Shown here one piece after another: positions 12,872 through 24,330 of a stretch of DNA of 64,000 bases (position 1 is the first letter of the stretch; every line of letters starts with the position of its first letter). Made by a program: the position numbers and the translations under genes. The notes beneath the pieces were generated by a model. That model made no database searches. It was not told the origin of the DNA and saw only the letters and a list, made by a program, of their open reading frames with translations. Origin of the DNA: Straminergon stramineum. Lineage: Eukaryota > Streptophyta > Bryopsida > Hypnales > Calliergonaceae. The DNA lies in the NCBI GenBank assembly GCA_963920665.1, contig OY987272.1:749001-813000 (forward strand), given 5' to 3'.

Positions 12872-13103
12872 TAGAGACTTGACTTACAAAATATGTGGTC
12901 TAGCCCATTGTTGGTCATTTGAAGAGAATTATTTGTTGCAATTTTTTCAAGTACATAGTTACTAGTTGTCAAAGTGTTGTTTCTCTCTTGTTGTCTTTTT
13001 CCTTTGAAAAAACTGAAATTTCACTAACCAAGTGTGATTCTTCAAGTTCAATTCAAAATTGAGGCTAAAATATTGCTTAGTTTAAGCCAAAAGACAATTT
13101 GTG

Positions 13104-13220
13104 AGGCCAAAATACTATCCAATTGTGCCAAATATAATCCAATTGGGTCCAAAACACAATTCACTTGGGCCCAATTATAGTCTAGTTGGACCAAAATACA
13201 ATGTAATTTGGCCAAATAGG
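13104..13220 (+). repeat. degenerate 21-22 bp tandem repeat, about 5 units
   Basis: Units follow the pattern CCAAAATACAATCCAATTGG, with GG/CC at each junction and about 21-22 bp spacing. An open frame crosses it, but the encoded peptide only mirrors the repeat. I see no gene. Confidence 0.6.
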
Positions 13221-13424
13221 CTAGCCAAAGGTCGAGAGGTCAAAATTTGGCAAGCCAAATCTAAAAATAGTAAGTTAGATGTAGAAGTCAAAAGTAGTGA
13301 GTAACAAATAGGAATTTAAATTGAACCTTTTTAGGACAACCATGGAACAAATTAGAGTTAGGTTCATTTAGAGAATATTTTAAGGATTTCAAAAATAATT
13401 TGAACTTAGAAAATAGACCAATAT

Positions 13425-13597
13425 CACTAGAAGAAAACCTTGTTGAAGTCAACACAATCTAGGTGACATTTTTTGTTTCTTGAAACAAAACATGTTAGAT
13501 TCAATGCAAATTTTGTATTGAGTCTAACATGTTTTGTTATAAGAAACATAAAATGTCACCTAGATTGTGTTGACTTCAACAAGGTCTTCTTCTAGTG
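13425..13597. mobile_element. CACTA-type foldback MITE, TAT target duplication
   Basis: Ends are CACTAGAAGAAAAC and GTCTTCTTCTAGTG, with TAT at 13422-13424 and 13598-13600. The two halves are near-perfect inverted arms of about 80 bp, so the whole element folds into one long hairpin. The terminus is the same as in the 1.0-1.2 kb elements at 54776 and 56116. Confidence 0.8.
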
Positions 13598-15078
13598 TAT
13601 TGAAAGAGATAGCTTAGGGTGAAGTTTTCACTTAGTTTAAAGCAAATTGGATGAAAGTCATCAATATTAGAGGAAATCAAGTAAAATCAAGAATTTAGAA
13701 AGTAGAAGTAAATCTAAAATCAATCCAAAAATCCAAAGTTATTTTGCTTACTTAAATCAATAGAAAACAATGGATGAAATTTTATAATTTAGATGAGAGT
13801 ATAAACTTCATGTGTGGATAATTCCTCGAGGGAAGGTCCAATTACAACAAACAATTTCATTTTGAAAGGGCATAAAAAGCCTTGCAACTTAATCTAGTTA
13901 AGATTTAGACTTGACTAACTTTTGTCGGTCTTTAGTTTTGGCTTACCTTAGCCAAAATCGTCATATATTACTAATTTTCTATTGTCTTGTTTTTAGGAAT
14001 TACATTTAGGCAATCTAAGAAATAAACATAACAACATCTATCCATTGCTTGGAAGGCAGAATTGGATGGTGCATTCGACATCCATTTAGCAATTCAACTA
14101 CAACAATAGTAAGAATCCAATTGTGCTCCCTTTATCCTAAAAGTGAAGATAAAGTGTTCCCAATGTTACAGTAAGAAAACAATGAAGTGTTATGCATTAG
14201 CGCGAGAGTTGCTTTTCCATATGTACAAATATTTCTAATTTGTTCAGACCTACTAAAAAATATTGGTCATGTGATCCTCTTTTTGGTTTGTCATTGGAAG
14301 TTAAAAGTTAAAACTTCAACACTCCATACCAATTTGAAAAAGAGCTATGCCAAGACTGAAATGAACTTAATAAACTCAAGGTTGCATTTTTGCACCCAAG
14401 TATGCTACATGAAGTAAAGTCTTCCAAATTTTCTAAACTATGTTACAAGTCATACAATCATAAACAAAATTGAGTACGAATTTGGAACTCCTTCATATAA
14501 ACAACCATACCACTAGCATCAATGAGCAAATTCCGAAAGTTGATATACAAAAATTGTAGTATGCAACATATAACACATTACTATGGAAGTTTCAAGAAAA
14601 AAAAATACTTGTGTTGTGAAAGAAGATTAATTTCAAAGTGAGCCATGTTCAATTCAACTTGGTTTTATACACTATAAATTGGAACTACTTCATATTTTTA
14701 TCAATTTTTTTAGAGCTCAAAAAAAACTTTTTGTGCCTTAGCATGTTGGTATACATCAATTTTGAGTGTTGTACACAAAATTTGAAGGAAATTGACATTT
14801 ATAGAATTTAAAATATTCACAATTTGACAAACATGCAAATGTTGTTGGTTCTTACAATATTTGAATATTTTTTTGAAATTGAGAGCATGGAATTGCATTA
14901 GCCATAGTAGGGAGAGCATAGGTTGCAATATGAACCATTGTTACATCTTGATGCTCTTGCAATTGAAATATTTGTTGAAAAGGATAGTACATTCGATAAA
15001 TATATTAGGACTGTGTAATGCGTTTTTAAGTTTGGATTATTTGCATAGAGGCTACAATTTATAATGCACATAATTGAC
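13598..15078. other. AT-rich intergenic DNA, no gene seen
   Basis: No supported coding region, RNA gene or clear element. Confidence 0.5.
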
Positions 15079-15305
15079 TTAGCCCTTAAAGGATGGATTG
15101 GTGATTGTGGAAATCAACCCTTTTGGAACCATATGACATCGTCTATTTTAAAAAAATCAAAAACTCATTAGAGGTCAAACTACTATGCAAGATCTCCCCT
15201 TTCCGCTCAGAAGTCCAAAGATGAATAGTTGTAGCTTTGTCCTACATAGAAAGATTCTTTGTCATCCATCAAACTGTAAACGTCCATGTCGACGTTTATT
15301 GGTAA
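15079..15305 (+). mobile_element. TTAA MITE family P1, degenerate ends
   Basis: It starts TTAGCCCTTAAAGGATGGAT and ends CGACGTTTATTGGTAA. The body is close to the 40792 copy throughout. One base change in each terminal TTAA suggests moderate age. It lies about 370 bp upstream of the LIP2 start codon, so it may sit in or next to that promoter. Confidence 0.75.
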
Positions 15306-15673
15306 GGAACATTTCGCACTATGTCCAAAGTCTCAACTCTTGAAGTCATGGTTCTAGGCCCAAGCCCAACTTCCTTGGGTTCCTCGTCCACCGAATATCA
15401 AAACAACTCACTGAAGTCGTGGAGATCCAACATCATCCACTATATTTCATCCGACCATCGCCTCTTTCATCCATAAAAAACCTGGAGCATCTCCTGCACA
15501 CAGCGACGTCGTCGGTACGGGGCGCAGCGCAATCACTATAATGCCAGAATCACACACAACCAACAGACGCAAATGGATGCGGGCGTCAAAAATCATCAGA
15601 GTCCTCAAGAATCCCGAATCTTAATCTGCAATTTGCGGAATTTGAAGTCTTTCATTGCTCGAAAGTGTTTGCC
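15306..15673 (+). promoter_or_regulatory. probable promoter and 5' leader of LIP2
   Basis: This GC-richer stretch lies between the P1 MITE and the LIP2 start codon. No convincing TATA box was found, so the transcription start is not placed. The assignment rests on position alone. Confidence 0.35.
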
Positions 15674-16354
15674 ATGGCTATCCGGCGGCGGTTGGAGGTG
15701 TGGCGGATGCGCGGATTGGTGAAATACGCAGAAGCCGAGCTTCTGCAACACCAGCTGATAGAGCGGCGTCGACAAGGCGGTTCCGACGCAGTCCTCTCCT
15801 TGCAACACCCTCCCACCTTCACAGTGGGCAAACGTCGCACTTTGCACAATTTGCTCGCCTCACCCGCGGATCTGGAAACCCTAAACGCGGAGGTTCACAT
15901 CACTGAGCGTGGCGGAGACATCACGTACCACGGTCCTGGACAACCAGTGCTGTATCCGATTTTAGGATTACGGGAATTAAAAATCGGGGTACGAGCTTAC
16001 GTCGAGGGTTTGGAGGATGTGATGGTGGCGGTGTGCAAGATGCATGGGGTGGAGTCTCGTGGGCGGATGGAGAAGGAGACTGGGGTTTGGGTGGATGGGT
16101 TGCGGAAGATCGGCGCCATTGGGGTTAGGGTTTCGTCGGGGTCGATTACTTCTCATGGATTGGCGTTTAATGTGGATCCTGATCTTAGTCATTTTGATTA
16201 CATTGTGCCCTGCGGGATAAGGGATAAGGAGGTGACGTCGTTGCGGAAGGAAATAGCGCCGGATGTGGCAGATGTCGATGTGGTGACGGAGGAGCTGATT
16301 CAGGGCTTAGCGACGCAGTTTGGGTTTGACGCTGTGGACATGGAGGTTACTTAG
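15674..16354 (+). CDS. LIP2: lipoyl(octanoyl) transferase, LIP2 type
   Basis: This enzyme moves the octanoyl group from octanoyl-ACP to lipoate-dependent enzyme subunits such as the H protein and E2 subunits. In plants this LIP2 form is mitochondrial. The protein is 226 residues with one coding exon. I chose the ATG in GCCATGGCT. It begins MAIRRRLEVW, without a long targeting extension, as in short plant LIP2 proteins. Visible LipB signatures are SLQHPPTFTVGKR (about residues 42-54), ERGGDITYHGPGQ (about 78-90), GVWV then RKIGAIGVR with the conserved lysine at about 145, and SHGLAFNVDPD. PCGI follows, with the catalytic cysteine at about 180. All key residues are present and the length is normal. 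A possible 181-bp intron lies just after the stop codon. Confidence 0.95.
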   Translation: MAIRRRLEVWRMRGLVKYAEAELLQHQLIERRRQGGSDAVLSLQHPPTFTVGKRRTLHNLLASPADLETLNAEVHITERGGDITYHGPGQPVLYPILGLRELKIGVRAYVEGLEDVMVAVCKMHGVESRGRMEKETGVWVDGLRKIGAIGVRVSSGSITSHGLAFNVDPDLSHFDYIVPCGIRDKEVTSLRKEIAPDVADVDVVTEELIQGLATQFGFDAVDMEVT

Positions 16355-16439
16355 GTTTCTGCGTGCTTGAATTTTTATGAGGTGATTGAATGGAGGAGAC
16401 GAGGATGACAAAGCGGAAGAGTACAGCTTTTTGCAACAG

Positions 16440-16620
16440 GTGCGTAATGATACCTTCGATTTTGACGTTCCATATCCAGAATTCCAAGAAATCTTTGGAG
16501 GTTTTCATTTTCAATCTCCAGTTTGGACTGGAAGGTGGAGTTGAAGTGTTGATCTATCACATATTTCTGTCTTGTTTTTTTGAGGATTTTGAATGTTAGA
16601 GTTGATCTTTGTTGCTGCAG
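16440..16620 (+). other. possible intron in the LIP2 3' untranslated region
   Basis: A donor-like site (CAACAG then GTGCGT at 16440) and an acceptor-like tract (TTTGTTGCTGCAG ending at 16620) bracket a T-rich 181-bp stretch. The junction would lie about 85 nt beyond the stop codon. This is inferred from splice consensus only. Confidence 0.4.
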
Positions 16621-18096
16621 GAGTACTGTACCCATGTAGCAGGCTCGTCCCTTCAGTTTGCAGAAGAAGTTCTGATTTTATTGGTGTGTCCTGATCACTT
16701 ACTTAGGGTTTCAATTAATCAGGGAATGACTAGTGTCACTTTTTTGAGTTTTTTGGAAGGCTACGTGACTACGGTAGAGTGGGTAAGGTGCTCTAGCAGG
16801 TTACTCATTCAGAAATGGCTTGATGCTGATGCAGGATCTCGGGAAGGCTCTCTTGTGGCAGTCTTTCCTACAATACCACGAGATTCGATGGTAATTTGGA
16901 AGCACTCATTCGCATGGTGAGTGCCGTTGGTCCGCTTTCGATTCAATGTGAAGAACACACTTGCATTAAAAGACGTGGATGATTATGACGGAGTAATTTG
17001 CCGGTACTTGTTTCTCAACTCTTCTCAAGTTTGGTACATGACCTTGAGGTTCAACTCTGGAGAGTGTGTTCCCAAGTCCATAGAATAGTACATGACCTAG
17101 AGGTTCAACGCTGCTGCTTTGGATCCATTTAAAATAAACACAACCAGAGTAGGACCGTTTTGTGGCCACCTTGGTACATCTCTGACTTGTACTATCTTTT
17201 CCGTTGTTAAATATAACCATGGTTTTCAGTCCAGCACTACAGCTGTACCTTCGAAGTCAACAAATTTTTTCGAAAGAAGTGATCAAGATTACAACTTGTG
17301 CACGAAGCTCATTAACTTGTAACTCCCAAGTCTGAGCGTATTAAGTGCCGAAATGGTCAAAATTTTCTGCTTCCTCATCTGTAGGAGTCGAAATGAATCA
17401 TTTGGGGAGCTTGAAGGAATAGAAAGAACTCATGCCCTATACTTTTGACTTTATTAGTCCACTCTTGAAGCGGTTGGAGTCTATCCTTTTTGGAAGAAAT
17501 CTTGTGTAGGTTTACGTGGAGCTAATAGAATGAGGATAAATTAGTTGTGAATATGTTGGAAGAATCGTTTGGCTAGAAGAGAACTTGTAGAAAGAGAGAG
17601 AGAGACTCCAACCAATTTATATGGTTGGGAGTCTGTTTATGTAAGTTCCACCAAAGAGAGACATACTTGTAGGAACTTATATTTGATCTGCGTTCACATT
17701 AAAGATTCTCATAGAGCACTTTGTTTCTTCATTCTTTTTAGGAAGTTATCATATATATTTGAGAGTGTGTTTGTTTTATTTTGTTTGTTGTATCAATGGA
17801 TATTAGAGTATTACCAGGTTTAGTTCATGTGCAGTAGGAGTTTGTATCTAATCTCAGGTACTCGGATTGTGTGAGATTGCCACTGTAACGTGTGTGCTAT
17901 TCGCTACCCTGAAATGTACTCAGTTTATTCATTTCAAGTGGCAATTCTGGGTGCCCAGGTTAGACTCGATTATGCCGTGTGGAAAAGGAATCATTTACTC
18001 TTAGACGAGGCGTCGAGACATCTGCCAGCAGAGTGGACCTGAGCGCCGATAGATTTGCGGATGCTGCGTAGGGCACTGGCAAGTGTCGGATATTCT
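16621..18096. other. LIP2 3' flank, then intergenic DNA without a gene
   Basis: The composition is less AT-rich than the repeat blocks, but no coding frame shows recognisable motifs. The words CATGACCT(A/T)GAGGTTCAAC occur twice near 17037 and 17093, a short local duplication. Confidence 0.45.
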
Positions 18097-18168
18097 GGGT
18101 ATCTGGTCTAGTGGTATGATTCTTGCTTAGGGTGCAAGAGGTCGGGAGTTCGATTCTCCCGATACCCC
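18097..18168 (+). tRNA. tRNA-Pro (anticodon AGG)
   Basis: The 72-nt sequence folds as a full cloverleaf. The acceptor stem GGGTATC pairs with GATACCC, and the discriminator base is C. The D arm GTCTAGTGGTATGAT contains the A box. The anticodon stem CTTGC/GCAAG carries the loop TTAGGGT, giving anticodon AGG. The T arm GGGAG-TTCGATT-CTCCC contains the B box. No intron is present and CCA is not encoded. A T-run starting about 18180 can serve as the Pol III terminator. It looks intact and functional. Confidence 0.96.
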
Positions 18169-18175
18169 TTTGTAT

Positions 18176-18190
18176 TTCCTTTTTTTTCTC
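18176..18190 (+). terminator. Pol III terminator T-run after tRNA-Pro
   Basis: A run of eight or more T follows the tRNA 3' end by about 12 nt, the usual Pol III stop signal. Confidence 0.6.
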
Positions 18191-19872
18191 TCTATATTGT
18201 TATTCTGGGTCTTTTATGATATAACCGTAGAATTACCACCTCTGTCGAACAACAGTTGCTAAGTATGTTCACATCATCTCAATCACAGAGTTTTCAAGTT
18301 CAACACATAATGACTATGTCTTTCAAGCACATTGTGTGACAAAGTGCCACTTCTGCCTATTAATTAATTCACTTGTGAAATGGATGAATGAATTAATCAT
18401 ACATTTTACTGACACCCCACCCACCCCATATTTATATTTTTCTGCAATTGATAGGGAATATCGACGTAGTATTAATATTCCATATCCTATATCAACATCA
18501 CTGTATGTATGTCACACCATATTGATATACTAAATATATGATCCCTATGTATTCCATATATTGTATTTTGAATATCATATTTTGTTAGTATTTGTATCAT
18601 ATCTGTGAATCCTAATCTTGATGGCTGAAATTGTTTCCTAGGATGGTGAAATCAATGGTGACAATTTTTTCCCAATAAAGTAGATCAACAATATTGGTGT
18701 GATGTATTTTTTTCACATAGAGATCAATGGTTGTAGGTTTTCTCACATTGGGTGGAGGTACATTTGGTCTGAGGTAAAGTTGTTTGCATCTTTAGAACAC
18801 AATGTGACATTCACCATATATACAATACACTATGTCCACAAAAAAGAGATTCTATATCACATTCTACAACTTTACAAAGGAAATAATACTTTGGAGTTCA
18901 AAGACTCATTGTGCCCAATTTGGTGGGAAGCCTATGAATTGAGGAGTTAAAAGGTATGGCACCCTAATTCTAGGTACAAAAGTGCATTGACATTAGTTTT
19001 TGTAATTGACAAAAAATCGTTCACATATCAAATTTTTTTGTTTCTTGATGGTGAAATCAAATTTTCTAGGAGAAAATTTTTGTGAGCTAAACCCCTAAGT
19101 GCCCCAAGTGACCAAAAGTGTCTTCACATAGTATGGAAGTCCAATTCAAAGGGTTGTAACTTTCTATGGCTAATGTCCAAATTCAATAAAACTTGTTGTA
19201 AAATCTTTGCTCTCCTAGTTTGTTGTAAAATTTTTAGATCAATCTCAAATGTAGTAATTTCTTAAAAGCCATTTGAAGTTCACAAGTTCAATTTGAGGTC
19301 ACCAAATTGCATTTTGATGAGTGCAGCTTGGGAGCTTTTATCTCCTTCATCCAAACTTTCCTTTCAATCAAATTTGTAGGGTTAGATTTCCCTTGAAGTC
19401 TAGCTATTGTAATAAAAAATTTATGTCAATTCTAGTTGTTTTGAATATTTGGAAGCCATTCAAAGTTCACAATCTAGACATTTTTGGATTATGGTGAACT
19501 TTGGTAGCCTATTTCTTCATAAATTGTTTCTTTCCAAAAAATATTCTTGGGAAATTGCACATACTAGTTTTCTTTGTGTGGTTAAAACTTCATACAAATC
19601 CAAGAAGTTATGAGTGTTTGAAAAGCATTTTAATAGGGGGTTTAGTCTAAGATGTCTTTTTGCAACTTTTTTTTGCTACTAGTTGACATTTCAAAGCCAT
19701 TTTGTAGACAAGAATCATTTGAATGATATTTTTTTTCACCCATGTGTTTACATGTTGGTTTTGAAGTACTTAATAGTTTAAAGTTTTTCATTTGAGTAGG
19801 TTCAAAATTGATTTTCACCTCTCATGTGTTACTAGGACAGTTTCAACATCCTTTTTCAACACTAAAACATTT
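18191..19872. other. AT-rich intergenic DNA with one TTAA-type element end
   Basis: No gene is seen. A P2-like terminus (CTAAACCCCTAAGTGCCCC) lies at 19086. Its partner is uncertain: possible right ends occur near 19635, 20393 and 21345. Confidence 0.4.
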
Positions 19873-20241
19873 GGGGTTGTCACACCTTCATTGCTTACTT
19901 CTTCTCTTGTGAATGGAGAGTGGAATATTCTACTTCTGCAAAGAGTTCTCTGCGTTCATTATTCTCCTCCAAAGGTGAATAATGGACATGGAGAACTCTT
20001 CTCAAAAGAAGAACATTCCACTCTCCTTACTTTTCACCTCCTCACTACTTCTCAGTTGGTTCCTTATTTTAAGCTGACATTGCTTTTGCATAACTTTCGA
20101 TATTTGTGAGTCCATTTTCCATTTCCATTCTCAGCTCACCAAGAAGGGGTGTCACGTTCTTCAGGAATTCAGGCAGCCAATTGGCTCCTCGTTTTTCTCA
20201 TTCTTCAAATAATTTCTATGTAGTGAAGGTGTGACAACCCC
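19873..20241. mobile_element. foldback element with 18-bp inverted ends
   Basis: GGGGTTGTCACACCTTCA at the left is matched exactly by TGAAGGTGTGACAACCCC at the right. A second inverted pair inside (GGAGAGTGGAATATTCTAC near 19916 and GAACATTCCACTCTCC near 20010) makes a nested hairpin. I could not find a target-site duplication, so the class is open. Confidence 0.6.
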
Positions 20242-20592
20242 TATTATAATCTTGCAATCTATGTGACCAAATGACTCCAAATTTGGTTCCCGACATCTAC
20301 AACACATGAACAACAAGATTGTCCGGTTGAGATTTCTAGACCTGAAGCACTTCAAAAGCAAAAAACGATGCTTTTAAACCAAAAAATGCTAGGGTTAAAA
20401 GGTACTCCAGTACCATTTGGGGGCAAATAAGCTTATCTTCATGCGGAATAAAGACACCCCCACAGAAAGAATAGTCCTCTGTTCAGGAATGCTATGGGAT
20501 GAGCTTTACAACAAATCAACAGGGAGTTAGCAATATAGTTTCAGTAACAGAAATTGAATCCCGAGTATGACTAGTGTACAAGAATAGATTCA

Positions 20593-23255
20593 TCACAAGT
20601 CGGATATACTGAAATCCCATTTCAAATGTGCTAGTCCCTTGAAGCCTGGCAAAGGCAGACGATACTCATCTGAAATCATGAGAGACAGACCTTCAGTATA
20701 TCTAATCAACTCTGGAACACTCCTCAACAACCTGGCAAAGGCGGATGCTTGTTGGTCGCTAGAGAGTTTAGGATCCACCAACAGATGCCTCAGCTTCAGT
20801 TTTTTCCTGACTTCTACTTGAAGGTCATCAATCCTTTTCCTTGCCTCTTCGTGCTTCCGTCTGTACCAAAGTGCCTCGTGGCCTCGCTCCGAAATAAATC
20901 GAGATACAACCAAATAACTGGCTGAGACTGGCACAACGATTGCGCCCGTGGCTTTATCAACAGAGCAGCCTGAAGTCTGGCTGCTTGATGCGGACAAATC
21001 AAACACTTCTCTGGCCGCTATAGCACCAGAGCATACCACAGATTCAGACTGTGCCACTTACTATTGAGTCCTGCATTTGAGCATGACATGCGACAGAATT
21101 CTTTGATGCTCGAAAATCACTATGTTGAGTTCATCTAAGTGCCCAAATAAAAACCAGAAATTCCATTTAGAGCTAATAATCGATTTTGGTAACTTCCAGA
21201 AAATATTTCTGTTGTTAAAAATGGAGGGCATGATTTCCTGTGACTTGGTACATTTTGTACCTTCTTAGAAACTTGAATGATTTAACTCAACTCTAGTAGA
21301 TATTGAAGTCGCCACTTTTGACCAGTTTTGGTCAATTGGGCACTTAGCGGCTAAATATGAGCTTCCTTTACAATATTGTACTTATTATTCTAAATGACCC
21401 TTCCTAGAAGCATCCACCTGACTCATTTGAAATCTTACAGATATGATACGGAGATGGAGATGGAGATGGACACTTAGGGGTTAAAACACATGTCACGGGG
21501 CGGGAGAAAATATTACCAGCAACTCGGACGGGCAGCTCGTTAAACCTGCCAGCACTTATAGGCCCATGTGTCTTAGCACCTTCAGCCATTTCGGAAAGGA
21601 AAAGAAAATACGCAGGAGTAGTTGCCAGCGATGCGTAGGTAAAGACCATTGCCACTTGCATGGCTTTAGCAATCTCAAACTCTCTTGAACGATACTCTTT
21701 CACTGTAGTTTTCCGAGCTGCTGCATCCGCTAGATCCACCTGCCAAAGTAGATCATGGATTAACAAATCGTTGGTTGTCAAATTCGGAAGGAAAAATACC
21801 GGAACAGAGCCATTGCCCATCCTAACCCTCAAAAAAGAAGAAGGAAATAAGACAATCATGCAATTATAAGACACATGATATAAATCTAGAATTAGGATCC
21901 AAAAAAACACATTGACAGCAATAAAAAAAGAAGTAGAAACCGCACCTGCCGCAAAAACTGAATCCAGGATTCGACACCATCATTACGATCTATCCATAGA
22001 TTCCCAATAGCATCAATTCCATAACAGTCCCCTATCATAAGTGCAAACCCAAGTAGTGGAATGTCTCCGCATCTGTCCAAAACTTGTGCAAGTCTTTCCA
22101 AGGCCTCCATTGATTCTTCACTAGAATCAGTTAGAGGTGGCAGGAAGGAAACGGTAATCCCACTTCTCATCTTCATTGCATTCTTTACCATACGGACCTG
22201 CATTTTAAACAACGATGATTACGAGGGCATCCATACCCACTGCATGTCCTGATAAATCTGCCTCAAAAAAGAATATCAGCTACATTTACAAACACATTCT
22301 GATGTTAAAAAATGACAAATTATGGTGTCGCAAGATATGTAGCTTGCTGTGGTAGAGATCCCTTGGCACAAAAATTATGATATAGAAAGATGCAACTTCA
22401 CAGGCAACTTCAAAGTCAAAATCAGACCCCACCATGCTCTTGAGGTGAAGGCATCCAATTACCTGCTGTTCACGATTTAATACTGAAGAATCTTTCCGTT
22501 GTAACTCTGAAGCTTGTTGGAAAAAATCTGAAAGGCTAACATGATCATCGCCAACCCAGCCTTGAGAGACTTCAGAAGACAAGCCACAAGCAGCGAACAA
22601 CTTCCCAATGGCGACTTTCGTTCCGGGTAGCATTTCAACCCCTCTTTGAGGATGAAATTTGACTTGTGGTGGTGGAAGGGAGACCTCGACTCGCTGTAAC
22701 GTCTTGTCATCTTCGGCCTCATCATCACTTGAGTCCTTGATAAAGAACTCAAAATGGTAAGAGAAACGACTGGAAGTGTTTCCGCCCCTGGCAGCGTTCA
22801 AATATTCCTGAAGCAACTGAAAGGAACGCAGGTTTGTTGCCTGCAGCATGAAGTGCAAGAAGCTCACTACATGAAATTTCAAGATCTGAAAAATTCAAAT
22901 TTCAACATTCTAGTCAAGTAAGGGTCAGTATGGACGTTTGCTGAGTGCTAAAAATACTGCAGTTCGCAGAAAGCTCTAGAAGTTCAAAGCATTCACCCAA
23001 AAAGTTTCAAGACCATCCTCAATTCTTACCAAAGGAGTTACTATATAAACCACGCTGGATACTGACCTGTTCGGCAGGAAAATTATGGAGTAGGTCAGGA
23101 TGAATAAGCTTGTAAAGGCGGCGGAGTTCATTTTTAAATTTGGGGAGCGTGTGAGCATCATCATGCATCCATCGAGCTACTTGCAAAATGTGATGGGTTC
23201 CTTGACCCAAAGCTACGCCACGTCTCAAGAATAACTTCCATCCGCATGCCCACAT
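20593..23255 (-). CDS. TCAIM-like DUF4460/DUF4461 protein, probably mitochondrial
   Basis: I rebuilt five coding exons: 23255-23067, 22840-22463, 22197-21946, 21739-21517 and 21056-20593. All junctions are GT..AG and phases agree, giving about 501 residues. The start is the first ATG after a CAG acceptor. A likely non-coding first exon ends at 24257 (donor GTAAGA). The N-terminus MWACGWKLFLRRG is basic and hydrophobic, suiting mitochondrial import. RLYKLIHPDLL (about 47-57) carries an HPD motif in a J-like helix pair, followed by RSFQLLQEYL, as in DUF4460. A coiled segment (KHEEARKRIDDLQVEVRKKL) precedes a conserved-looking C-terminus (ISDEYRLPLPGFKGLAHLKW). Length and layout resemble vertebrate TCAIM (about 496 residues). 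The function in plants is unknown to me. Intron 4 carries TTAA-element ends near 21131, 21350 and 21472. The family call is by pattern memory, not a search. Confidence 0.7.
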
Positions 23256-24330
23256 CTGACTGTCATTCAAACGCGCAGCCCCCTTGTGGGCACAAAGCAA
23301 CAAACAATTCACATGTCAGAGAATCATGACGGTATTGAAACATTCAGAGAACGATAAGAATTTCCAGAAAAAGGCATCTGTTGCAGCATTGACCCCTCGT
23401 AGACCCAGGATTCAATGACTCGAGGATTTAAGGAATTTTGTGTAACGAATTAGCAATTAGGGTTTAGGGTTTCGAATGACTCTTGGATTTGGGATTTTGA
23501 ACAAAGAAAGGCGTGACATGGTCGTCCATGCGAAGCCGCAAATCCTTCAAGTCATTCGAAATCGGATATCTTGCATTCAGATCTTAAATAATGAAACTCC
23601 GACTTCTTTCAGAACTGAAAACATTTAGTACAGAGGAACGTATGCATAAAGTCAAGTGATAAATTTTCACTCACTCTGTGTAAACCCTAAATTCAACATT
23701 GAAGAAAAGAACCTCTAAAGGACTGCTCACAGAAATTCAAACCTCAACCATTCTATAAAAGAAAAGTTGCGAATAGGTCGACGCTTCGAATTGTCGGCGA
23801 AAATATGAAACAAAGAAAATTCTAACAAAATAAAGTCGTTGAAGCTCACGAACAAAGCAATGGAACAGAGGGAAAACGATGACAGGCTTCATCCAGTGTT
23901 TCCCACGTAAACGCGCGATCCGAACATTCCCAGATGAACTCAATTATAATCTTCCAAAATTCAATGAATCATGACATTCCAAGATAGAAACTGGAAACCC
24001 TAACTAGTGGCAGTTGCACAATCAGGCAAAGAATCCAAAGGGCTTCGAAAAGCGCTCGCAACAGAGTTGAGGTAGAGTGAGATCTAAACTGAAAAATTAT
24101 CAGACATAACAAGGGAAAGAAAGTCTCTTCGTCAAATTCAAGCTCGGGACACAAAAGATGAAAACGGATTTCGACTGAAAGATACGAGGAAGATGATGGA
24201 AAATGGATTCACAACCAATTTTCAGAGATAGAAAAGACAGACAGAGAGAGTCTTACCGCTAGACAAGAGATCGCATGAACTAGTGTTTAGGGCTGGAGGA
24301 CGCAATGGCGTTCAGCCTTTGAATGCAACA
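23256..24330 (-). other. 5' leader intron and first non-coding exon of the TCAIM-like gene
   Basis: A donor GTAAGA at 24251-24256 and the CAG directly before the ATG at 23255 define a likely leader intron of about 1 kb. The upstream exon has an ATG followed shortly by TAG (ATGCGATCTCTTGTCTAG), a five-codon upstream frame. Inferred from splice consensus. Confidence 0.5.
23456..23472. promoter_or_regulatory. double telobox (TTAGGGTTTAGGGTTT)
   Basis: Two overlapping AAACCCTAA-type teloboxes lie in the presumed 5' leader intron of the TCAIM-like gene. Teloboxes are common near the starts of plant housekeeping and ribosomal genes. Confidence 0.5.

Noticed and set aside
15652..15906. Overlapping open frames on both strands at the LIP2 start
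   Set aside because: They are frame shadows of LIP2, whose motifs are unmistakable in one frame.
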